A stretch of DNA of 14,877 nt from positions 1 to 14,877 of the forward strand of contig DCBP01000025.1 in assembly GCA_002314055.1 (NCBI GenBank). The letters run 5' to 3'. Positions 7,406-13,908 of the stretch are shown piece by piece. Within the stretch, counting starts at the first letter, position 1, and each line of letters starts with the position of its first letter. Under the pieces are notes generated by a model that saw nothing but the letters and a program-made list of their open reading frames with translations, did not search any database and was not told the DNA's origin. Origin of the DNA: Prevotella sp. UBA1104. Its GTDB lineage: Bacteria > Bacteroidota > Bacteroidia > Bacteroidales > Bacteroidaceae. Made by a program: the position numbers and the translations under genes.

Positions 7406-7569
7406 TGATTGCCTTTCTCAAAAAAAACAGATTCATAACAGCTAAAGAGTACTCGGAAATCACGGGACTGAAAAAGAAAGTTGCAGAGGCAGAACTTGAA
7501 ACATTCTGCGACAAATACATTACCCCCGTGGATATAAAGGGAAAAAGATACTATACACTAAAAATATAA
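7402..7569 (+). CDS. 55-aa probable winged-helix protein coupled to the ECF sigma factor
   Basis: This is a short gene starting at the ATG at 7402, which overlaps the preceding stop as ATGA (the next codon is also ATG), and ending with TAA at 7567-7569. The protein runs MMIAFLKKNRFITAKEYSEI, then TGLKKKVAEAELETFCDKYI, then a basic hairpin (VDIKGKRYYTL). This order of helix, ITAKEYSEITG helix-turn, recognition-type helix and beta hairpin wing is what a minimal winged helix-turn-helix would look like. Codon pattern and position fit a real gene: it fills the space between the secreted peptide and the sigma gene, which begins 13 nt later. It could bind DNA near the operon promoter or bind the sigma factor. 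The fold call is inference from sequence pattern only. Confidence 0.72.
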   Translation: MMIAFLKKNRFITAKEYSEITGLKKKVAEAELETFCDKYITPVDIKGKRYYTLKI

Positions 7570-7582
7570 AGAACTCGACAAC

Positions 7583-8122
7583 ATGCAGATAGATGACAAC
7601 GACATATATGCCCTCATGCTCAACTCCCCGGAAAAGGGAATCCGCACGCTGATGGATAAATACGGCGAAAACGTCTATTGGCATGAAAGGCGAATGCTCG
7701 TAAGCCACGACGATGCACAGGACGCTACGCAGGAAACATTCATAAAGGTGTTCCGATCCTTACGGTCGCTGAAAGACTCCACAGCCTTACGGTCATGGAT
7801 ATACCGTATCGCCACGAATGTGGCACTTAACATGATTGAAAAGAATAAGGAGCCACGCAAACTGCAGGAGGATATCGACGAGCACAATACGGATATCGCA
7901 GACACGGCATATATTGACTATTCCGACCTGGAGGCTGTTAAGCTGCAAAAAGCAATACTGTCGCTACCGCCAAAACAACAAGCCACGTTCAACATGCGCT
8001 ATTACGACGAAATGGACTACTCGCAGATTGCCAATGCATTGAACACGACAGTGTCAACAGCAAAGGTGAACTACCACATAGCCAAGGAGAAGATAATAAA
8101 ATTTATGAACTCTAACTATTGA
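7583..8122 (+). CDS. RNA polymerase ECF-type sigma-70 factor
   Basis: 179 aa, the usual length for an ECF sigma. Region 2 spans about 20-90, with the polymerase-binding and -10 motifs DAQDATQETFIKVFRSL (44-60) and SWIYRIATN (71-79). An acidic linker covers about 95-117. Region 4 spans about 118-175, with LPPKQQATFNMRYYDEMDYS (128-147) leading into the helix-turn-helix QIANALNTTVSTAKVNYHIA. It directs core RNA polymerase to a small regulon. It is the third gene of a compact operon: 13 nt after the small winged-helix gene and 8 nt before the probable anti-sigma gene. Autoregulation is likely by analogy with other ECF systems, but no promoter was defined here. Confidence 0.93.
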   Translation: MQIDDNDIYALMLNSPEKGIRTLMDKYGENVYWHERRMLVSHDDAQDATQETFIKVFRSLRSLKDSTALRSWIYRIATNVALNMIEKNKEPRKLQEDIDEHNTDIADTAYIDYSDLEAVKLQKAILSLPPKQQATFNMRYYDEMDYSQIANALNTTVSTAKVNYHIAKEKIIKFMNSNY

Positions 8123-8130
8123 CAACGGAT

Positions 8131-8487
8131 ATGGAAAAGAATTTCGATTTTAAATCTATAGGCAAAAGGATGCCATACCGCATGCCGGAGAACTTTCTGC
8201 AGGAACTGGAAAATTCTGTCATCGAGGAGATACAAAACGATGAGGAAAAGAAAAAAACAAGACTTGAAATTCCACGAGTATACAGTCTGTTCCGCAACCT
8301 TGTAGCGGCGGCAGCCGTGGCAACATTATTCATCGTATGCTACAACACAATGCCTGCGAAGCAACAAAACAGCTATGCCGACATTGACAGGGCTTTCGAC
8401 AATTTGAGCCACGACGACCAGAGTTTCATGATTGACACTTACGAAAACGACTCCTTTGCCTATATTGAAGATAGCAACAGCTATTAA
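8131..8487 (+). CDS. Probable membrane-anchored anti-sigma factor
   Basis: 118 aa from the ATG at 8131. A TTG 12 nt upstream overlaps the sigma stop and is less likely. The N-terminal 55 residues are cytosolic and charged, with the motif MPYRMPENFLQELE (14-27). One membrane helix follows (about 56-73, NLVAAAAVATLFIVCYNTM). The C-terminal 45 residues are acidic and would face the periplasm (SHDDQSFMIDTYENDSFAYI). Position directly after the ECF gene and the single-helix topology support an anti-sigma role: the cytosolic part would hold the sigma and the periplasmic part would sense. There is no zinc-binding HxxxCxxC motif, so it is not a ZAS-type factor. It has no close match to a named family that I can recognise. 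Confidence 0.72.
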   Translation: MEKNFDFKSIGKRMPYRMPENFLQELENSVIEEIQNDEEKKKTRLEIPRVYSLFRNLVAAAAVATLFIVCYNTMPAKQQNSYADIDRAFDNLSHDDQSFMIDTYENDSFAYIEDSNSY

Positions 8488-8534
8488 TTTAATACAATAT
8501 TACCTCACACAAAATTAAAGAAAGGATTAAAAAG

Positions 8535-8984
8535 ATGAAAACAGTAAAACTTATCTTGCTTGCATTGGCATTTATGTTGTCTACAGTCTCGTCCAGCGCA
8601 CAAGACACCGGTAAACAACGCCTCTCAAGGGAACAGATGATAGAGACACAGGCTAAGCACATTGCCGCTGACCTTGCCTTCGACGATAAGACGTACAGTA
8701 AATTCATAAGCACATACGTCAGCTACAAGAAGGAGCTGTGGTCTATTGCCCCGAAACGCAAGAAAAACAACAAAGCTGGCAGCGAAACTGAGGAACAGGC
8801 AGCACAGAACATGCAACGCCGTTTCGAACAAAGTCAGAAAGTGCTCGACATCCGAAACAAATACTACAAGGAGTTCAGCAAGTTCATGACGCAAAAACAG
8901 ATTGAACAGATGTACGACAAAGAGAGAAAGATAATGAAAAGGCTAAAGCAACGCCATGACAGGAACCAAGGGAAAAAGCGATAA
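8535..8984 (+). CDS. Spy/CpxP-like periplasmic protein
   Basis: 149 aa with a signal peptide (1-22, VKLILLALAFMLSTVSSSA, cut before Q23). The mature protein is almost wholly helical and very basic at the end. An LSREQMIETQAKHIAADLAF segment (30-49) is followed by a long helix, a Lys-rich stretch with a gap near 74-90, and a helix ending KFMTQKQIEQMYDKE. This helix-hairpin layout resembles the LTxxQ/Spy and CnrR-like periplasmic proteins that sense or buffer envelope stress. The RBS 12-mer AAAGAAAGGATT at 8517-8528 is identical to that of the first gene of the operon. It is probably the output or the sensor partner of the sigma/anti-sigma pair. The similarity is one of pattern, not a proven homology. 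Confidence 0.72.
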   Translation: MKTVKLILLALAFMLSTVSSSAQDTGKQRLSREQMIETQAKHIAADLAFDDKTYSKFISTYVSYKKELWSIAPKRKKNNKAGSETEEQAAQNMQRRFEQSQKVLDIRNKYYKEFSKFMTQKQIEQMYDKERKIMKRLKQRHDRNQGKKR

Positions 8985-9111
8985 CCTATTAACATTAAAA
9001 CAATTGACTTGAAATAAAGACACAAAGCTACTCAAGGCTTACATTATAAGCCAACACATCACATTAAGCAGATTGGTTTTTGATAGTTATTATTATTTAG
9101 AATCAGTGGTG

Positions 9112-9142
9112 GTCCGCATTCCCCGGGTTGGGGGATGCGGAC
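9112..9142. terminator. 13-bp hairpin between convergent operons
   Basis: GTCCGCATTCCCC (9112-9124) pairs with 9130-9142 (one G-T pair) around a 5-nt loop. It lies at the convergent end of the sigma operon and the minus-strand epimerase gene, and its right arm includes one base of the epimerase stop codon. Neither side has a good T-run, so it may act as a transcript-end stabiliser or a bidirectional block rather than a classic terminator. A weaker 6-bp hairpin lies at 9036-9052. Confidence 0.65.
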
Positions 9143-10167
9143 TATTTCGTTGACGTGCATCTCTCTTCCTCAACCATTGCGGCGAGCTTGTCCTTCCACT
9201 CGCCAGATACGCTCCAGCCTAATGCCTGCAGCTTCGTCGTGTCGAAAACGGCATGACTGATATTCGTAAATGCCTTGCGCTCTGCATCCGACGGATTGGA
9301 AAACACTACTCTCCTACCCTCTGCATAGGCTATAGCCTCAGCAAGCTGACGGATAGTGAACACGGATGTAGGGTCGGCAACATTATAGGCATTCCCGTTC
9401 TCACCTTTCAGCAAGATATACAACAGCGCAAGCGAACAATCCACGACATAACACCATGAGCGCATCTGACTGCCATCGCTCTTCATCTCTATATCCTCGC
9501 CATGCAGGACATTGCGCACGAACTGACAGAAAACGCGATTGTCGCTCTCCGTGAAATGCGGACCATAGGTATGGCAGGGTCTTGCTATTACGGCATCCAC
9601 TCCATACTCTTCAACATAAGAAACACAGAGTGTTTCGGCAGCCCGCTTCGACGACGGATAGCACGCCCTCGGCGAAGTACAGTCAAGGTAGCCACAGTCT
9701 TTCTCTGAATATACCTGATTCCCCTCACCGTATATCTCGCCAGTCGATACATAGAGGAAGCGACGCATGTTGTGTTGTCTGCCATATTCCATAAGATTAG
9801 CCACTCCATAAACATTTGCCTTCATCACCTCCACTGGATTATTCCGGAAAAATACCGGACTGGCATTGCTTGCCGCATGGATGATATAATGGAAATTCAC
9901 ATCAGAATGAAGTTCGCTGCAAACATCATAGCTTATGAAATGGAATGTCGGATTATCGGAATATTTACGAAACCGCTTTCTCGCACGCTCTTCATTCCTT
10001 CCGGCAGCATATATATTATAGTCATGCTCGCGGCTCATGAGAATTTCCACGAGGCATGCCCCTATCAGTCCTGTAGCTCCGGTTACCAGGATATTGCATC
10101 CGGCAAGTTTTTCCCACGGCAGCGCACAAGCAGCGGCATCAAGTATATCAGCATAGTATCTTGTCAT
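9142..10167 (-). CDS. NAD-dependent epimerase/dehydratase (extended SDR)
   Basis: 341 aa. The Rossmann fold begins with GATGLIG (30-36) and the catalytic set is S141-T142 (STGEIYG) with Y170-x3-K174 (YPSSK). Also present are the HAAS motif of extended SDRs (97-100), the NVYG (118-121) substrate helix and ARPCHTYGPH. It resembles sugar-nucleotide epimerases, dehydratases and decarboxylases. It is the last gene of the minus-strand operon, 12 nt after the TarI-like gene, so its substrate is probably the same CDP-linked or precursor sugar. It is not a TarJ-type (MDR) reductase, the usual TarI partner. The exact reaction cannot be read from the sequence. The stop overlaps the hairpin at 9112-9142. 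Confidence 0.85.
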   Translation of the reverse strand: MTRYYADILDAAACALPWEKLAGCNILVTGATGLIGACLVEILMSREHDYNIYAAGRNEERARKRFRKYSDNPTFHFISYDVCSELHSDVNFHYIIHAASNASPVFFRNNPVEVMKANVYGVANLMEYGRQHNMRRFLYVSTGEIYGEGNQVYSEKDCGYLDCTSPRACYPSSKRAAETLCVSYVEEYGVDAVIARPCHTYGPHFTESDNRVFCQFVRNVLHGEDIEMKSDGSQMRSWCYVVDCSLALLYILLKGENGNAYNVADPTSVFTIRQLAEAIAYAEGRRVVFSNPSDAERKAFTNISHAVFDTTKLQALGWSVSGEWKDKLAAMVEEERCTSTK

Positions 10168-10179
10168 CTTATAATATGA

Positions 10180-10896
10180 TTATTTTAGCCAAGACTCCTT
10201 TTCAACATGCATAAGAGCCTTGAGAATCTCCAGATCTTCAACGGTAGTAACCTTGATATTCTTCTCCGAACCCGGTACGATATGCATCTCTCTGCCTCCG
10301 AGTTCAGCCATCAGCGTACACGAAGCCACAGAGTTTGTTATCCCCCTTTTCTTTGCCTCCTCATGAGCGGCAATAAGATTACTGAGACGGAAAGTCTGCG
10401 GAGTCTGCGTACGGATAAGTTTGTCGCGCGGAATACTTGCCGTAGACGAGAAGCCGTCGTCGCTCTCGAGTATAGCCTCGCGGCATTTTATTCCCGTTAT
10501 GGCATATCCATATTTTTTGCATATAGCAATATTCGAAGATATTATATCCTGCGACAGCAGCGGTCTTACGGCATCATGAACGAGCACGAGGTCGTCATCG
10601 CCGATTCCAGCCTCCTTCAATCCGTATATTCCATTGTGTATCGACTCCTGTCCGTTGCTTCCGCCATTAAAAATCCATTTCAGTTTAGTAACCGAAAATT
10701 GGTTGGCATACGACTGCAACACGGTCTGCCATCCGTCGAGACAAACCACGGCGATACCGTCGATATCCGGATGTCGCTGAAAGGCAAGCATCGTATGGAT
10801 GATAATCGGACAGTTGTCTACATGCATAAACTGTTTCGGGATATCCTGTCCCATCCTGTTGCCGGAGCCTCCGGCTATAATAAGAGCATAATTCAT
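10180..10896 (-). CDS. IspD/TarI-family cytidylyltransferase
   Basis: 238 aa, the normal length. The motifs are AGGSGNRMG (8-16) and PKQF (20-23) for CTP binding, GDDDLVLVHDAVRP (99-112), RTQTPQTF (162-169) and NIKVTT (213-218). The forms VHDAVRP and NIKVTT are closer to TarI (D-ribitol-5-phosphate cytidylyltransferase) than to housekeeping IspD. Together with the neighbouring LicD gene, 3 nt away, this suggests it makes a CDP-alditol for surface glycan decoration rather than CDP-methylerythritol. The alternative is that it is a second IspD copy; absence of other isoprenoid genes here argues against that. No tarJ-like reductase is in the window, so the substrate is open. Confidence 0.85.
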   Translation of the reverse strand: MNYALIIAGGSGNRMGQDIPKQFMHVDNCPIIIHTMLAFQRHPDIDGIAVVCLDGWQTVLQSYANQFSVTKLKWIFNGGSNGQESIHNGIYGLKEAGIGDDDLVLVHDAVRPLLSQDIISSNIAICKKYGYAITGIKCREAILESDDGFSSTASIPRDKLIRTQTPQTFRLSNLIAAHEEAKKRGITNSVASCTLMAELGGREMHIVPGSEKNIKVTTVEDLEILKALMHVEKESWLK

Positions 10897-10899
10897 AGT

Positions 10900-11781
10900 T
10901 TATAATTTGAAGTCCACTTTTCCTTTTATCTCTTTTCTCGTTTCTTTCTTATGGATATTCAGATATGCACGGTTGTGCTTCTCTATGCGCTGCTCCACCG
11001 GCGGGAACTGCATATAGTCATTAAAGAAATGTCGCAAATATTCATCGTAGTTCTCAGGCAGAAGTACTTCTGTATCCTCAAACGGGAACGTCTTTCCCTT
11101 TCCGAGCCATGCCTTCGGGAATACCTCGCGGTGTCCGTAAGAGCCTGTATACACTTGCACGTTCTCCGCCTTTTCATAGTCGTAAAAATGACTCAGTCTG
11201 TCCATTTGCCTTATCAGGCGGTGGCGTATCGCCTTACGGAAGAAGAAAGCGGCAGTTTTTATTGCGAAGCGTCCCCATTCCTTTCTGTTACCGAGCAACG
11301 AAATATACTCTCCAAAGGAGTTATGCGTAGAAACAGCATTAAGTCTGTTGATAATCTTGGTGTATTTATCTTTCAGCTGCCATGCCTTTTCCACATCGTC
11401 GTCAGTAGCATCGAGCGGAAAGATATCCACATAAAGACCAATAACACAGGGGATATGGCGGTCTTCAATCAAAGTAGTATTCTTGTTTGCAATCTTCGAG
11501 AAATACAGAGGATAAGTATCATCGCTGTATGGAGTGATAATCTCGTAATTGCCAAAATCCTTTTTCTTGGCAAGTTCGAGCAAGCGGTCGTAGTCGGGAC
11601 GTGGCATAATGACATCTATATCATCATCCCAAGGAATAATACCATGATGGCGCACTGCTCCTATTGCCGTGCCAGCACAACAATAATATTCGAGATTATT
11701 CTCCTTGCAAATCTGCATGAACGCCTTCAATATGTCAAGTATTGTGGCATTCCATTCTTTCTTTATGTTTTTTATATCCAT
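10900..11781 (-). CDS. LicD-family phosphotransferase
   Basis: 293 aa from the ATG at 11781. A TTG at 11793 falls inside the promoter -7 box and is rejected. The LicD signature is clear: GTAIGAVRHHGIIPWDDDID (37-56), where the DDDID acids are the catalytic metal-binding group. The family moves phosphocholine or phospho-alditol groups from CDP donors to sugars, and human fukutin and FKRP (ribitol-phosphate transferases) are distant members. The 3-nt gap to the cytidylyltransferase gene supports a donor/transferase pair. It is the first gene of the minus-strand operon. The promoter at 11791-11822 would give an almost leaderless mRNA. No signal peptide or membrane helix is evident, so action at the inner face of the membrane is likely. 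Confidence 0.9.
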   Translation of the reverse strand: MDIKNIKKEWNATILDILKAFMQICKENNLEYYCCAGTAIGAVRHHGIIPWDDDIDVIMPRPDYDRLLELAKKKDFGNYEIITPYSDDTYPLYFSKIANKNTTLIEDRHIPCVIGLYVDIFPLDATDDDVEKAWQLKDKYTKIINRLNAVSTHNSFGEYISLLGNRKEWGRFAIKTAAFFFRKAIRHRLIRQMDRLSHFYDYEKAENVQVYTGSYGHREVFPKAWLGKGKTFPFEDTEVLLPENYDEYLRHFFNDYMQFPPVEQRIEKHNRAYLNIHKKETRKEIKGKVDFKL

Positions 11782-11790
11782 ATCTTCGGA

Positions 11791-11822
11791 CAAAGGTAGT
11801 GCAAATCGAAGACAATAGCAAA
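11791..11822 (-). promoter_or_regulatory. Promoter of the licD operon inside repeat copy 1
   Basis: On the minus strand: TTTG (11822-11819), 20 nt, TACCTTTG (11798-11791), an exact fit to the Bacteroidetes consensus. The ATG at 11781 begins only about 10 nt after the -7 box, so the start site would be within a few nucleotides of the codon. A second, imperfect copy of the same promoter (TTTG at 11897-11894, TACCTTTT at 11873-11866) is 75 bp upstream. Confidence 0.75.
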
Positions 11823-11903
11823 TAAATTTATTTATTTGTATTGTTGAGATGCAGCCTACCTTATTAAAAGGTAGTGCAAATCGAAGACAATAGCAAATAA
11901 ATT
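11792..11903. repeat. 37-bp exact direct repeat flanking a dispersed leader module (copy B)
   Basis: 11792-11828 and 11867-11903 are identical over 37 bp at a 75-bp period. Each carries the -33 box and most of the -7 box of the minus-strand promoter. They differ just past the end: TTTG in copy 1, TTTT in copy 2. The stretch between them, 11838-11866 on the minus strand, plus the edge of copy 2, is the module shared with 6516-6552. It includes an inverted repeat CTACCTT (11856-11862) / AAGGTAG (11868-11874). Confidence 0.85.
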
Positions 11904-11921
11904 AAATAAAACACACTTTTA

Positions 11922-11953
11922 TTTCGCCTCTTGCCACGATAATTGTAAATTTG
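11922..11953 (+). promoter_or_regulatory. Promoter of the flippase gene
   Basis: TAAATTTG (11946-11953) matches the -7 consensus. A near -33 box TTTC (11922-11925) lies 20 nt upstream. The predicted start is near 11960, leaving a leader of about 37 nt before the ATG at 11997. It diverges from the licD promoter. Confidence 0.65.
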
Positions 11954-11996
11954 CAGCAATTTTTAATATTGGCAGATAGAATTAACATATAAACAA

Positions 11997-13433
11997 ATGG
12001 AATCATTAAAGGAAAAAACGGCAAAGGGACTCTTCTGGGGTGCGCTCAACAGCGGCACGATGCAGATTCTGAATCTCGTGTTCGGCATTGTCCTCGCCAA
12101 ACAGCTTTCGCCTGGCGACTACGGTATTGTGGGAGTGCTCACAATATTCTCGCTCATTGCCGGTAATCTGCAAAGCAGCGGCTTCACCCAGGGACTGACG
12201 AATATTAAGCAACCTACGGCAAATGACTATAATGCCGTGTTCTGGTTTAACGTTATCGTGAGTGCTGCTATATATGTCGTTCTCTTCTTCTGTGCCCCGT
12301 TGATAGCTTGGTATTTCCACAGTCCGGAACTGACAACCCTTTCGCGCTTCGTATTCCTCGGTTTCTTCATATCAGCCTTCGGAATAGCCCACAACGCATA
12401 CATGTTTAAAAACATCATGGCAAAGGAGCGTACCATTACAGGCTTCGTATCACTTGTAGTATCAGGACTTTGCGGCATAACGCTTGCCTGCAATGGCATG
12501 GCTTACTGGAGCTTGGCGTGGCAGTCGGTGCTCTTCGTACTGATGCAGAACATCTGCCGCTATTATTTTACTTTCAGCAAATGGCGCCCGTCGCTCCACA
12601 TCGACTTCTCGCCTATCCGCAAGATGTTCTCGTTTAGCGTGAAGATTCTCGTTACTTCTATCATCAATACAATCAACAGCAATGTGCTTACTTTTATCAT
12701 CGGACATAAGTTTCCGATGGCTGCCGTGGGCAATTTCACTCAGGCTAACAAGTGGAACACCATGGCATACAGCACTATTACGGGAACGATAGAACAGGTG
12801 GCACAGCCCGTACTGGCACAGATTACCGACGACAACGAACGGGAGAAACGTGTGTTCCGTAAACTGATGCGCTTCACGGCATTTTTCTCTTTCCCCGCTC
12901 TCTTCGGCTTGTCGCTCGTCTCCCGCGAGTTTATCCTACTTACTATAGGTGAGAAATGGGCTGACTGTATCCCGATGCTTCAGGTCTTGTGCATCGGCGG
13001 AGCCTTTTTTGCCTTTAACACCATGTATCAGCAACTTGCCATCAGTAGCGGGCGGTCGGACATCTACATGTGGTGTAACATCGTGCAGATTATCCTGCAG
13101 ATAGCCCTGATACTACTCTCATGTAATTATGGTATTTTCTTTATGGTCGTAGCCTATACCATATTCTCCATTCTCTGGCTCGGTGTTTGGCAGTGGCAGG
13201 CTCATCGGATAATCGGTATCCGACTGCAGGAGGTGCTTGTCGACACTATGCCATTCATGCTGTCGGCTGCTGCCGTGATGGCACTGACGTGGCTTGCCAC
13301 TTCATTTGTGCAGAGTTACTGGCTTCTGTTACCACTGCGCATCATTATTGCCGCCGCCCTCTACTTTGCCGTTATGAAGATTGCCAATGTGGATATTCTC
13401 AACGAATGTATCAAGTTTGCGAGGAGAAAGTGA
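11997..13433 (+). CDS. Wzx-type polysaccharide flippase (MOP superfamily)
   Basis: 478 aa, rich in membrane helices (about 12-14 by eye), of the usual length. The N-terminus (KTAKGLFWGALNSGTMQILN, then IVLAKQLSPGDYGIVGVLTI) is typical of Polysacc_synt/oligosaccharide flippases, as is the FTQANKWNTMAYSTITGTIE stretch around 253-272 and the GEKWADCIPMLQVL segment near 318. It would move lipid-linked glycan repeat units across the inner membrane. It diverges from the licD operon and precedes the acyltransferase, so it fits a surface-polysaccharide locus. No Wzy polymerase or glycosyltransferase is seen in the window. I see no strong terminator after it, only a 5-bp hairpin (13467-13484) that overlaps the next promoter. 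Confidence 0.9.
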   Translation: MESLKEKTAKGLFWGALNSGTMQILNLVFGIVLAKQLSPGDYGIVGVLTIFSLIAGNLQSSGFTQGLTNIKQPTANDYNAVFWFNVIVSAAIYVVLFFCAPLIAWYFHSPELTTLSRFVFLGFFISAFGIAHNAYMFKNIMAKERTITGFVSLVVSGLCGITLACNGMAYWSLAWQSVLFVLMQNICRYYFTFSKWRPSLHIDFSPIRKMFSFSVKILVTSIINTINSNVLTFIIGHKFPMAAVGNFTQANKWNTMAYSTITGTIEQVAQPVLAQITDDNEREKRVFRKLMRFTAFFSFPALFGLSLVSREFILLTIGEKWADCIPMLQVLCIGGAFFAFNTMYQQLAISSGRSDIYMWCNIVQIILQIALILLSCNYGIFFMVVAYTIFSILWLGVWQWQAHRIIGIRLQEVLVDTMPFMLSAAAVMALTWLATSFVQSYWLLLPLRIIIAAALYFAVMKIANVDILNECIKFARRK

Positions 13434-13477
13434 AAAGACAATAAATATACAATTTTATTCAACTTGTCGCATCATAT

Positions 13478-13508
13478 TTTGCGATTAAATAAAAAATACG
13501 TACTTTTG
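13478..13508 (+). promoter_or_regulatory. Consensus promoter for the structured leader and acyltransferase
   Basis: TTTG (13478-13481), 19 nt, TACTTTTG (13501-13508): both boxes are exact. The predicted start is near 13515, about 395 nt before the acyltransferase ATG. No other TAnnTTTG promoter is seen between 13509 and 13908. Confidence 0.82.
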
Positions 13509-13514
13509 CATTTG

Positions 13515-13650
13515 GAGAATTGCCATGCCAGAATAAATATAAAATTGGCAAAAACATAATAAGTTAACACAGAGAAAAGAAAAAAGAAAAGTGCTTATAA
13601 AAAGCACATACATTATTTATTAAGCATTAGCTATTATTTCGCGTTTTGCC
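13515..13650 (+). other. 5' part of the long leader with two simple hairpins
   Basis: TTGCCA (13520-13525) pairs with TGGCAA (13546-13551) near the predicted 5' end. GTGCTT (13591-13596) pairs with AAGCAC (13602-13607) over an ATAAA loop. The rest is A-rich and noncoding by eye. Confidence 0.45.
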
Positions 13651-13652
13651 AA

Positions 13653-13864
13653 GAGCCTAGGAAACTGTTTGGAAATAAATATGACGGAATAATCAGTTAA
13701 GGTATACCTGTGTGTAATGGGTACCTTGTGAACTATAGATAAGAGCAATGCTCATTCCTCTACGGAGGTGTGAGTGTGTCTTATATAGTTCACAGAGGTT
13801 TCCATTTCCTAGGCTCACCTCTAAGCAAGACGCGATAAGAAAGCTCACACCTCTTTCTTTTCGC
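13653..13864 (+). ncRNA. Candidate structured RNA element, family not recognised
   Basis: P1: GAGCCTAGGAAA (13653-13664) pairs perfectly with 13805-13816, closing a junction of 164 nt. P2: AAGGTA (13699-13704) pairs with TACCTT (13722-13727). P3: TGTGAACTATA (13727-13737) pairs with 13784-13794. P3 continues with TAAGA (13740-13744) / TCTTA (13779-13783), CTCA (13751-13754) / TGAG (13771-13774) and CCTC (13757-13760) / GAGG (13765-13768), capped by a TACG (UNCG-class) tetraloop. P4: 13832-13843 pairs with 13853-13864 at 11 of 12 positions. The 9-nt P4 loop CTCACACCT (13844-13852) is exactly complementary to 13766-13774 in the P3 tip. It may be a cis-acting leader of the acyltransferase or a separate small RNA. 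The amount and nesting of pairing is what I see; function is not known. Confidence 0.6.
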
Positions 13865-13872
13865 CTCTTACA

Positions 13873-13907
13873 TGCGTTTGATAGCAATGCAAAATCAATC
13901 AAACGCA
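13873..13907 (+). promoter_or_regulatory. 10-bp hairpin directly before the acyltransferase start codon
   Basis: TGCGTTTGAT (13873-13882) pairs perfectly with ATCAAACGCA (13898-13907) over a 15-nt loop. The stem ends one base before the ATG (13909), so it covers the place where a ribosome-binding site would be. It could limit translation unless opened. No Shine-Dalgarno-like sequence is seen between stem and ATG. Confidence 0.55.
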
Positions 13908-13908
13908 C

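Noticed and set aside
11782..11793. Extended LicD start at a TTG (11793)
   Set aside because: The codon lies in the promoter -7 box and would be upstream of the predicted transcript start.
10951..11799. Long plus-strand ORF opposite licD
   Set aside because: The translated sequence has no family pattern and the minus strand encodes a clear LicD protein; it is a shadow frame.
13467..13484. Hairpin TCGCA/TGCGA as the flippase terminator
   Set aside because: Only 5 bp, no T-run after it, and it overlaps the -33 box of the next promoter.
13653..13816. Invertible promoter flanked by the 12-bp inverted repeats
   Set aside because: The repeats would fit a phase-variable segment, but no TAnnTTTG promoter lies inside in either orientation, no recombinase gene is nearby, and the nested inner stems fit RNA folding better.
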